Shown: one piece after another, positions 6,769 to 13,767 of the stretch | Numbering within the stretch: the stretch's first letter is position 1 | Layout of the letters: the number at the start of each line of letters is the position of its first letter | Assembly (NCBI GenBank): GCA_015485845.1 | Contig: WFSU01000079.1 | Coordinates: 1 to 19,916, forward strand | Length of the DNA stretch: 19,916 nucleotides | Direction of reading: 5' to 3' | Source of the DNA: Nitratifractor sp. | GTDB taxonomy: Bacteria; Campylobacterota; Campylobacteria; Campylobacterales; Sulfurovaceae | Translations under genes and position numbers: made by a program | The notes under the pieces: model-generated | What the model was told of the DNA's origin: nothing | Seen by the model: the letters and a program-made list of their open reading frames with translations, nothing else | Database searches by the model: none

Positions 6769-7750
6769 TATCGGGTATTCATTGTGGTTGGATTTTATCG
6801 AGCGGGATTTTTTGAAGCACGATTTTCCGGCTTTGTTGGATCGAGGAGCGGTGAATGGCGCGACCAGTAACCCGTCGATTTTTGCCAACGCGTTGACGAC
6901 ATCACCGGCATACAAAGAGGCACTGTCGATGCTGGCTGATGCAACTCCCAAGGCTAAGTACGAGGCGTTAGCGATCGAGGATATCCGCACGGCGGCGCAG
7001 GAGTTACGACCCGCATATGACCGGGGGAGCGAAGGATACATCAGCATCGAAGTCGATCCTTTCCTCTCGGACGATACCGAGGCGACGCTGGCCGAGGCTC
7101 GCCGACTGTTCAAAGCGATCGGTGAGCCTAATGTGATGATCAAAATCCCGGCGACCGAAGCAGGGTATCCCGTGATGCAGGCGCTCCTCAGTGACGGTAT
7201 CAGCGTCAATGCCACGCTGGTGTTTGCTCCGGAGCAGGCGAAGCGGTGTCTGAAAGTGATGAAGGTCGGTATCGATGAATTTGAAAACACCGGCGGTGAG
7301 CGGGTCGAGGCAGTAATTTCGGTCTTTGTCAGCCGCTTTGACCGGATGCTCGATACGACGCTGGAGGCAAAAGGTCTCCCCACAGCTCAGACCGGCATCA
7401 TGAACGCGGCGCGTATCTACTATACGGTCGAGCAGAATCGCACACCGAGTATCCAGACTCTTTTTGCCAGCACGGGGGTCAAAGGGGACAATCTGCCGGC
7501 CGACTATTACCTTCAGACCCTCTGTGCTCCCCACGCAATCAACACGGCGCCACTGGCGACCATCGAAGCGGCGCTGGCCAATACCCTGCCCAGCGACTCT
7601 ACGCTCCCCAGTCTGGATGAGATTGATGCATTTTTTGCACAATTGGCCGAAGCGGGGATCGAAATGGATGCCGTCTACGAGCAATTACTGAACGAAGGAT
7701 TGGCAGCGTTCGAGGAAGCATTTTCCCAGATGCTTTCGGCGCTGGAATAG
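6755..7750 (+). CDS. tal: Transaldolase
   Basis: Transaldolase moves a dihydroxyacetone unit between sugar phosphates in the non-oxidative pentose phosphate pathway, linking hexoses with the erythrose 4-phosphate used for aromatic synthesis. The 331-residue protein has the NGATSNPSIF signature near the N-terminus and the Schiff-base lysine Lys130 in VMIKIPAT. ATG at 6755 was chosen because GGGAG lies seven bases upstream and the protein then begins MKANNIGYSLWLDFIE, as in Campylobacter transaldolases; the frame is open farther upstream inside aat. The overlap with aat suggests co-transcription, although the functions are unrelated. The pilT-like gene starts four bases after the stop. Confidence 0.93.
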   Translation: MKANNIGYSLWLDFIERDFLKHDFPALLDRGAVNGATSNPSIFANALTTSPAYKEALSMLADATPKAKYEALAIEDIRTAAQELRPAYDRGSEGYISIEVDPFLSDDTEATLAEARRLFKAIGEPNVMIKIPATEAGYPVMQALLSDGISVNATLVFAPEQAKRCLKVMKVGIDEFENTGGERVEAVISVFVSRFDRMLDTTLEAKGLPTAQTGIMNAARIYYTVEQNRTPSIQTLFASTGVKGDNLPADYYLQTLCAPHAINTAPLATIEAALANTLPSDSTLPSLDEIDAFFAQLAEAGIEMDAVYEQLLNEGLAAFEEAFSQMLSALE

Positions 7751-7753
7751 CCG

Positions 7754-8896
7754 ATGGAAAAGCGTCTCAAGCTCTACCTCAACAGTCTCGTTGCCAACAG
7801 CGGGAGTGACCTCCATTTGAAGTCCGGTTCGCATGTCCGTGTGCGTGTCCATGGCGTCCTCAAAAAACTCGGAGATGATCTTCTATCAAGTGAGCAGATC
7901 GATCAGCTGGCACAGGTAATTACCTCCAAAGCACAGTATCAAAAATTGCAGCAGGAACGTTCGGTTGACTTCACGTATGTGCTGGATGCCATGAGTCGTT
8001 TCCGTGTCAATATTTTTTTCCAAATGGATGGGTTGAGTGCGGTCTTCCGGATCATCCCGGTGGAAATCCCGACGCTGGAAAAACTGGAATTGCCGAAAGT
8101 AATCGGAACCTTTGCTGAGATCCCCCGAGGATTGGTACTGGTTACCGGAGTGACCGGAAGCGGAAAATCTACGACGTTGGCTGCCTTGACCAATCGGATC
8201 AATGAAACCAGTCCCAAGCATATCATTACTCTTGAAGACCCCATTGAATTCGTCCACCGTGACAACAAAGCATTGATCAACCAGCGGTCGGTCGGGGAAG
8301 ACACTAATTCCTTTGGGGATGCCCTGCGAGCCGCTCTGCGCGAAGACCCCGACATCATCCTTGTCGGGGAGATCCGGGATCTCGAGACGATCGATCTGGC
8401 ATTGCACGCGGCCAATACCGGGCACCTTGTCTTTTCGACCCTCCATACCCTTGATGCCAAAGAGACAATCAACCGAATTATCGGTATGTTTGCCAAGGAA
8501 GAGCAGAATCGCGTACGTGGAGCGCTTGCTTCTGTACTGGCCGGGGTGATTTCTCAACGACTGGTACCGACGATTTCGGGAGAGCGTACGGCGGTGATCG
8601 AAGTGCTGGTACGGACGTCACGGATGGCAGAAATGATTGCTGAGGGTCGGGACATGGAGATTCCGGATGTCATCAAAGAAGGAAAGGACATTTACGGCTC
8701 CCAGACCTTTGATCAGCATTTGCTGGACTTGATCGATCAGCGGAAAATTACCGAAGAGACGGCACTGGAATATGCGACAAGCCCCTCCGATCTGAGACTG
8801 AAACTTCAGGGAATCGGTCGAGGAGGCACTGCTTCTGCCCGGCTCGAAGATGCTACCCAACTCGATGCATTCGATTTGATGGAAGAGGACGATTAG
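7754..8896 (+). CDS. pilT: PilT-family type IV pilus ATPase
   Basis: PilT ATPases power retraction of type IV pili from the cytoplasmic side of the inner membrane, giving twitching motility and DNA uptake. The 380-residue protein has the full secretion-ATPase core: Walker A GVTGSGKST (132-140), Asp box ITLEDPIE (158-165), Walker B ILVGEIRD (202-209) and His box TGHLVFSTLHT (222-232). The N-terminal GSDLHLKSG is typical of PilT/PilU. The AIRNLIRE motif needed for retraction in PilT is poorly matched (SRMAEMIAEG, 289-298), so a PilU-like or specialised paralog is possible. The C-terminus carries an extra acidic tail (about 360-380). It starts four bases after tal, and no other pilus gene is in the window. 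Confidence 0.85.
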   Translation: MEKRLKLYLNSLVANSGSDLHLKSGSHVRVRVHGVLKKLGDDLLSSEQIDQLAQVITSKAQYQKLQQERSVDFTYVLDAMSRFRVNIFFQMDGLSAVFRIIPVEIPTLEKLELPKVIGTFAEIPRGLVLVTGVTGSGKSTTLAALTNRINETSPKHIITLEDPIEFVHRDNKALINQRSVGEDTNSFGDALRAALREDPDIILVGEIRDLETIDLALHAANTGHLVFSTLHTLDAKETINRIIGMFAKEEQNRVRGALASVLAGVISQRLVPTISGERTAVIEVLVRTSRMAEMIAEGRDMEIPDVIKEGKDIYGSQTFDQHLLDLIDQRKITEETALEYATSPSDLRLKLQGIGRGGTASARLEDATQLDAFDLMEEDD

Positions 8897-8918
8897 GGGG
8901 GTCTCAGCCTCCAGATGG

Positions 8919-8924
8919 TATAAT
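8919..8924 (+). promoter_or_regulatory. -10 box for rplY-pth
   Basis: A consensus TATAAT (within ATGGTATAATCC) lies 28 bases before the rplY ATG in a 56-base gap after the pilT-like gene. No -35 box is evident. It marks the start of a new transcription unit. Confidence 0.6.
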
Positions 8925-8952
8925 CCCGTCCCAATTTCAACAAAGGATAGAC

Positions 8953-9489
8953 ATGTTAGAAGGCATCATTAGAGAGAGTATCGGCAAGAGCAACGCTAAG
9001 CAGCTCAAACGAGATGGTTATCTGATCGCTAACATCTATGCTAAAGGGCTGGACAATGTCCACGCAGCCTTTAAGCGGGGTGAATTCATCAGAACCGTAC
9101 GCAACAAAGAAACCCTGGCGTTTCCCGTCAAAGTAGGCGACAAGGAATTTAATGTTGTGATCCAGGAGTATCAACTCCATCCGGTTAACGGAGACATTAC
9201 CCACGTCGATCTTCGAATTGCCGTCCCCGGCCAGGTAACCGACTACCTCGTACCTGTTCGTACTGTCGGTGTCCCCAAAGGGCTCAAGAACAAAGGGGTT
9301 CTCGTCATCACCAAGCGTCGTCTCAAAGTGCGTGGCGCGATCGAGAATGTTCCCCATAATTACACCCTCGATGTCAGTGACCTCGATCGGGACGAATCGA
9401 TCCTCGTACGGGACCTCGATGTCGCCGAAGGGTGCCGCATGATGGATCGCCCTCACGTATCCGTCTGTGGTGTGATCAAAGCACGCTAA
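8953..9489 (+). CDS. rplY: Ribosomal protein L25, long Ctc/TL5 form
   Basis: L25 binds 5S rRNA in the central protuberance of the 50S subunit. The 178-residue protein is the long form (Ctc/TL5), with an N-terminal L25 5S-rRNA-binding domain (about 1-95) and a C-terminal beta domain (about 100-178). Recognisable stretches are the N-terminal NAKQLKRDGYLIANIYAKG, FPVKVGD, and IQEYQLHPVNGDITHVD. ATG at 8953 has AAGGA five bases upstream. The stop codon directly abuts the pth ATG, the rplY-pth pairing found in many bacteria. Confidence 0.95.
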   Translation: MLEGIIRESIGKSNAKQLKRDGYLIANIYAKGLDNVHAAFKRGEFIRTVRNKETLAFPVKVGDKEFNVVIQEYQLHPVNGDITHVDLRIAVPGQVTDYLVPVRTVGVPKGLKNKGVLVITKRRLKVRGAIENVPHNYTLDVSDLDRDESILVRDLDVAEGCRMMDRPHVSVCGVIKAR

Positions 9490-10068
9490 ATGACTCTCTA
9501 CGTCGGCTTGGGCAATCCAGGATCGGCGTACGCGATGCACCGCCACAACATTGGCTGGCGGGTCATCGACCGTCTTGTCTCCGATATCGGAGCTCGAGAT
9601 ATCTCCAAATCTTCATTTCAGGGCGAACTCTATCGTCACGGCAATCTCTTTTTTCTTAAACCAACGACCTATATGAACCTTTCGGGCAAAAGTGTCCAAG
9701 CGGTCAAAAATTTTTTCAAAATTGATTCAGAAGATATTATTGTTATCCACGATGACATCGATCTCCCTTTCGGGGCGGTGCGATTCAAACAGGGGGGTGG
9801 TCATGGCGGTCACAACGGCCTGCGCTCGATCGATGAAATGATCGGACGCGACTACTACCGCATTCGGCTTGGCATCGGTAAACCGGAGTACAAAAGTCAG
9901 GTCGCCGATTATGTTTTGCACGATTTTTCAGCCGAAGAAACCCCTCACCTCGCGGAGATTATCCCTCATGCATCCGAGGCGGCGTTGGCACTGAACGAAC
10001 GTGAACTCGATGACGTCCGCACCCACTTTTCCCGCAAGGGAATCGACCGGCTTCCCCCGTCTAATTAA
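9490..10068 (+). CDS. pth: Peptidyl-tRNA hydrolase
   Basis: Pth frees tRNA from peptidyl-tRNAs that drop off the ribosome. The 192-residue protein is of normal length. It has the substrate-binding GLGNPG (6-11, Asn10), catalytic His19 in HRHN, YMNLSGKSV (61-69, Asn63), IHDDIDLPFG (86-95, with Asp88 matching E. coli D93) and GGHGGHNGLR (103-112, Asn109). The ATG follows the rplY stop with no gap (TAA then ATG) and has no clear ribosome-binding site of its own, so translation is probably coupled to rplY. Confidence 0.96.
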   Translation: MTLYVGLGNPGSAYAMHRHNIGWRVIDRLVSDIGARDISKSSFQGELYRHGNLFFLKPTTYMNLSGKSVQAVKNFFKIDSEDIIVIHDDIDLPFGAVRFKQGGGHGGHNGLRSIDEMIGRDYYRIRLGIGKPEYKSQVADYVLHDFSAEETPHLAEIIPHASEAALALNERELDDVRTHFSRKGIDRLPPSN

Positions 10069-10076
10069 ATTTTCGC

Positions 10077-10082
10077 TAAAAT
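10077..10082 (+). promoter_or_regulatory. Candidate -10 box for the lysA operon
   Basis: TAAAAT lies 27 bases before the lysA ATG in the 41-base gap after pth. No -35 box is seen. It may start the lysA-pheA-hisC-dxs-metK run, although read-through from rplY-pth is also possible. Confidence 0.4.
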
Positions 10083-10109
10083 CAATCACTTTTTTATACG
10101 GACAGACAC

Positions 10110-11336
10110 ATGCAGGTTGATTACCAAACACTCGCCGAACACTACGGTACCCCTCTCTATGTTTACGATTTCGATGCTATGGCGGAAAATTACCGCCGAC
10201 TCAAAGAAGCATTTGCCGGACACAAGTCCCTCATCTCTTACGCGGTCAAAGCCAACTCGAATCTTTCTGTCGTTGCCCATTTTGCCCGGCAGGGTGCCGG
10301 AGCGGACTGTGTGAGTATCGGGGAAGTTCAGCGGGCACTCACCGCCGGGGTCGATCGGTACAAAATCATCTTTTCCGGGGTCGGGAAGCGGGACGACGAG
10401 ATCGAGACGGCATTGCGTGAGGGAATATTGCTGATTAACCTTGAGAGTGAAGCGGAGATGAAGCGGGTCGAAATGATCGCCAAACGCCTTGGCAAACAAG
10501 CGCGTATCTCGATCCGGGTCAATCCCAACGTCGATGCACAGACCCACCCCTATATCTCCACCGGACTGCACGAGAACAAGTTCGGCGTCGAGATCGATAC
10601 GGCCAAACGGATGTACATTTTCGCCAAAAACTCCGAGCACCTTGATCCGATCGGGATTCATTTTCACATCGGATCTCAGCTGACCGATTTGGAGCCGATC
10701 CACGAGGCGACTCAGATTGTGGCCGATCTCGTACGATCACTGCATGCGATTGATGTGGAGATTAAATTCTTCGATGTCGGGGGCGGGTTGGGGGTGGTAT
10801 ATGACCACGAGACCCCTATTGATGTCCATGCGTATGCTGACATGATTACTGAAGCGATCCGAGGGATGGATTTGACGATCATGTGCGAGCCGGGGCGCTC
10901 GATGGTGGCCAATACCGGCGTGCTGTTGACCCGGGTACTGTATGAGAAAGAGAACGGGGACAAACGGTTCGTCATCGTGGATGCGGCGATGAACGATCTC
11001 ATGCGCCCGACCCTTTATCAAGCCTACCACCGGATTGAATATCTTGGACAAAACCAGGAAAAGGCTACCGAGGCCGATATTGTCGGCCCCATTTGTGAAA
11101 GCGGTGACTGGTTCGGGAAAAAAGTACCGATACCTCCCACCGTGCACAACGATCTGATTGCCATTCACAGTGCCGGAGCATATGGTTTCACGATGGCGAG
11201 CAATTACAACACCCGGGGTCGCGCTGCCGAAGTCGCGATTGTATCGGGTACGGCACGTCTGATCCGGGATCGGGAAAATTTCGACGATCAGATTCGACTC
11301 GAAAAAGGGTACCTCAACACGAAAACCGAAGGATAA
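10110..11336 (+). CDS. lysA: Diaminopimelate decarboxylase
   Basis: LysA removes CO2 from meso-diaminopimelate to make L-lysine, using pyridoxal phosphate. The 408-residue protein is a fold-III PLP enzyme. It has the cofactor lysine Lys47 in SYAVKANSN, HIGSQ (186-190), the phosphate-binding GGGLG (224-228), EPGRS (260-264) and the active-site CESGD (329-333) that marks LysA against other decarboxylases of the family. ATG at 10110 gives the usual N-terminus (YGTPLYVYD near residues 11-19). pheA follows after four bases. In Campylobacter jejuni, from memory, a membrane permease gene separates pth from lysA; here it is missing. Confidence 0.95.
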   Translation: MQVDYQTLAEHYGTPLYVYDFDAMAENYRRLKEAFAGHKSLISYAVKANSNLSVVAHFARQGAGADCVSIGEVQRALTAGVDRYKIIFSGVGKRDDEIETALREGILLINLESEAEMKRVEMIAKRLGKQARISIRVNPNVDAQTHPYISTGLHENKFGVEIDTAKRMYIFAKNSEHLDPIGIHFHIGSQLTDLEPIHEATQIVADLVRSLHAIDVEIKFFDVGGGLGVVYDHETPIDVHAYADMITEAIRGMDLTIMCEPGRSMVANTGVLLTRVLYEKENGDKRFVIVDAAMNDLMRPTLYQAYHRIEYLGQNQEKATEADIVGPICESGDWFGKKVPIPPTVHNDLIAIHSAGAYGFTMASNYNTRGRAAEVAIVSGTARLIRDRENFDDQIRLEKGYLNTKTEG

Positions 11337-11340
11337 GACC

Positions 11341-12408
11341 ATGACACTCGAGGATTTGCGTCGCTCAATCGACGGGATCGATGATCAACTGATTGAACTC
11401 TACAATCAGCGGATGCGCTACGTCAACGAAGTGGGACGGCTCAAAAACCGTACCGGTGCCCCCATCTATCGTCCGGAACGGGAGCAGGAGATCCTCGAAC
11501 GCCTCAAGCATCGTAATCGGGAAAGCGAAGGAGTATTGAGTGATAATGCGATCGAAGCATTGTTCCTCGAATTGTTTGCCGTGGCACGCAATTTTGAACT
11601 CCCAGAGCAAATTGCGTTTCTCGGCCCAGAAGCAAGCTTTACCCATCAGGCAGCGGAGATCAAATTTGGAGCGCTGAGCAGTTATCTGCCCATCGGCAGT
11701 ATCAAGGGGGTCTTTCGGGAAGTCTTTCGGGGGCAGGCTCGATTCGGTGTCGTGCCGATCGAAAACAGTTTCAACGGGATTGTTAATGATACCATCTCCT
11801 GCCTGAGTGACTACGACTTGAAGATCATCGCCGAAGTGATGATTGACATTCATCATGTCTTTGCAACCCGGGCAGAAGATACCCGTACCATCAAGCGGAT
11901 CTACTCCAAAGATATTGCGTTTGGGCAGTGCAAACATTTTCTCGAGGATTTCGGATTGGATGAGGTGGAGCAGATCCCAGTCGAATCAACGGCCAAAGCC
12001 GCTCAGCTTGCCACCCAGGATCCCGAGTCGGCTGCGATCTGTGCCGAAGTCGCGGCCAAAATGTACCGCCTGCCGATCCGCTACAGCAACATCGAGGACA
12101 AAGGGGACAACCGGACACGTTTTTTTGTGATCAGTGATTTTGAGAATGCCCCGAGCGGGAACGATAAGACGACGATCCTCGTCCGCCTTCCAAACCGCCC
12201 CGGAGCGCTGGTGGATTTTTTGCTGGATTTCAGAGAGGAGTCAATCGACCTGACCAAGATCAAATCCCACATTGTTGAGGGGGTCTCAATCTTTTTCATC
12301 GAATTTGACGGTCACAAAGATGATGCTCCCATCAAACGGATTTTTGACAAACATGCCGGAGCGATCAAATTTCTTGGTTCGTATGTGAAAGAGGCAGATG
12401 ACGTTTGA
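11341..12408 (+). CDS. pheA: Bifunctional chorismate mutase/prephenate dehydratase
   Basis: PheA turns chorismate to prephenate and then to phenylpyruvate, the precursor of phenylalanine. The 355-residue protein has three parts. An AroQ-type chorismate mutase (about 1-85) includes RPEREQEIL. The prephenate dehydratase (about 91-270) has GPEASFTHQAA (95-105), PIENSFNG (139-146) and the catalytic TRF (259-261). A C-terminal ACT domain (about 277-352) has GALVDFL at 288-294. The ACT domain normally binds Phe through an ESRP motif; here the aligned stretch reads KIKSHI (306-311), so feedback control may be altered. The ATG has AAGGAT overlapping the lysA stop. hisC follows after 22 bases and may provide the last transamination. 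Confidence 0.95.
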   Translation: MTLEDLRRSIDGIDDQLIELYNQRMRYVNEVGRLKNRTGAPIYRPEREQEILERLKHRNRESEGVLSDNAIEALFLELFAVARNFELPEQIAFLGPEASFTHQAAEIKFGALSSYLPIGSIKGVFREVFRGQARFGVVPIENSFNGIVNDTISCLSDYDLKIIAEVMIDIHHVFATRAEDTRTIKRIYSKDIAFGQCKHFLEDFGLDEVEQIPVESTAKAAQLATQDPESAAICAEVAAKMYRLPIRYSNIEDKGDNRTRFFVISDFENAPSGNDKTTILVRLPNRPGALVDFLLDFREESIDLTKIKSHIVEGVSIFFIEFDGHKDDAPIKRIFDKHAGAIKFLGSYVKEADDV

Positions 12409-12430
12409 AAATTAGGAATGAGGAGCAGAC

Positions 12431-13525
12431 GTGAAATTTAATGCAGAACTGGACAGTATCAAAACCTACGAAGCAGGCAAGCCGATCGAATTAGTTGTAC
12501 GGGAGTTTGGCATCGCCCCCGAAGATGTGGTCAAATTGGCTTCCAACGAAAACCCCATAGGCACCAGCCCGGCAGCCAAACAGGTCATCATCGACCATGC
12601 GGACAAAGCCCATCTCTACCCCGATGACAGTATGTTTGAGCTCAAGGCACTCCTCTCTGAGCGCTTTGACGTCCCTGAAGAGTCGATCATCATCGGCGCG
12701 GGGAGTGATCAAGTGCTGGAATTTATCAGTCGGGCGAAACTGAACGCAACCAGCACAGTACTCATGAGCCAGGTGACCTTTGCCATGTATGAGATCTATG
12801 CCCGACAGGTGGGAGCAGAGATCCTGCGTACGCCCAGCTACGAACACCGTGTGGCGGAATTTCTTCCGATGATGGCAGAGCACGCCCCAGATGTCGTCTA
12901 TGTCTGTACTCCCAACAACCCCACCGGTGATGCTATCAAGCACGATGACGTCATCCAAATCATCGAAGCGGCGGATCCTGAGACACTGGTGGTCATCGAC
13001 GGTGCCTATATGGAGTATGCAGCGGCCAAAGATCCGGAGTATCAACTCGAGCCCAAAGATTTATTGTCCTATCCCAATGTCATCTATCTTGGGACATTTT
13101 CCAAAGCCTACGGATTGGGAGGCATGCGGGTCGGTTATGGTATCGCAAATCCCGAAATCATCCGGGCGCTTTACAAAATGCGTCCGCCATTCAATATCTC
13201 CAGCCTCTCGCTGGCGGCAGCAATTGCGGCCAGCCAGGATACTGCTTTTGTTTCAGAATCCATTGCCTTGCATCAGAAACAGATCGGACGGTATGAAGCT
13301 TTTGCCAAGGAACAGGATTTACGCTACATCGAGAGCTATACCAACTTTATCACGTATCTGTTTGATGCCCCTCACGATGCGACGCAGATTGCCGATACTC
13401 TTCTCCATCAAGGGGTTATCGTCCGCAATCTTGCTTCGTACGGTCTCAATGCGATCCGTATCACCATCGGAACAGCAGAGCAGAACGATCGTCTCTTTTC
13501 CGTCCTGACTGAGGTATTGCAGTGA
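12431..13525 (+). CDS. hisC: Histidinol-phosphate aminotransferase
   Basis: HisC makes histidinol phosphate from imidazole acetol phosphate with glutamate and PLP. The 364-residue fold-I aminotransferase has ASNENP near residue 40, GAGSDQVLEF, PNNPTGDA, and the PLP lysine Lys225 in GTFSKAYGLGG with RVGYG following. The start is GTG with GAGGAG five bases upstream. In several bacteria HisC also transaminates phenylpyruvate and hydroxyphenylpyruvate, and the position right after pheA makes that role plausible here; this is inference. Its stop overlaps the GTG of the next small ORF (GTGA). Confidence 0.93.
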   Translation: MKFNAELDSIKTYEAGKPIELVVREFGIAPEDVVKLASNENPIGTSPAAKQVIIDHADKAHLYPDDSMFELKALLSERFDVPEESIIIGAGSDQVLEFISRAKLNATSTVLMSQVTFAMYEIYARQVGAEILRTPSYEHRVAEFLPMMAEHAPDVVYVCTPNNPTGDAIKHDDVIQIIEAADPETLVVIDGAYMEYAAAKDPEYQLEPKDLLSYPNVIYLGTFSKAYGLGGMRVGYGIANPEIIRALYKMRPPFNISSLSLAAAIAASQDTAFVSESIALHQKQIGRYEAFAKEQDLRYIESYTNFITYLFDAPHDATQIADTLLHQGVIVRNLASYGLNAIRITIGTAEQNDRLFSVLTEVLQ

Positions 13526-13767
13526 AAGAAGCCACTATCCTCAAGCACACCGTTTCGGCAGATATCGGGGCATTGCCACTGGAGGATTTTAGCCGATTCA
13601 AAGAAAAAGTGATTATGATTAACACTTTAAAAGGTCTTGTCACCGACACTGACAAGGCAACCCTGAAGGCAATCGTCCGTGAAACGGAGGCAGATTTGAC
13701 GGTCAAAACCCTCAAACATGCCCTCGAGATGATCGTCGAACAAGCGATAAAGCGAGTAACGACATGA
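13522..13767 (+). CDS. Small unrecognised protein between hisC and dxs
   Basis: An 81-residue ORF that I do not recognise. It starts at GTG overlapping the hisC stop, with GAGG seven bases upstream, and ends overlapping the dxs ATG (ATGA), so it is coupled on both sides; this tight fit is the main evidence that it is real. It has no cysteine, signal peptide or membrane segment. The C-terminal half (about 44-79) looks helical and charged. In Campylobacter jejuni this position holds fliF, fliG and fliH; I see no similarity to any of them. A shorter version starting at ATG 13618 (MINTLKG) is possible but would leave the coupling unexplained. Confidence 0.7.
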   Translation: MKEATILKHTVSADIGALPLEDFSRFKEKVIMINTLKGLVTDTDKATLKAIVRETEADLTVKTLKHALEMIVEQAIKRVTT

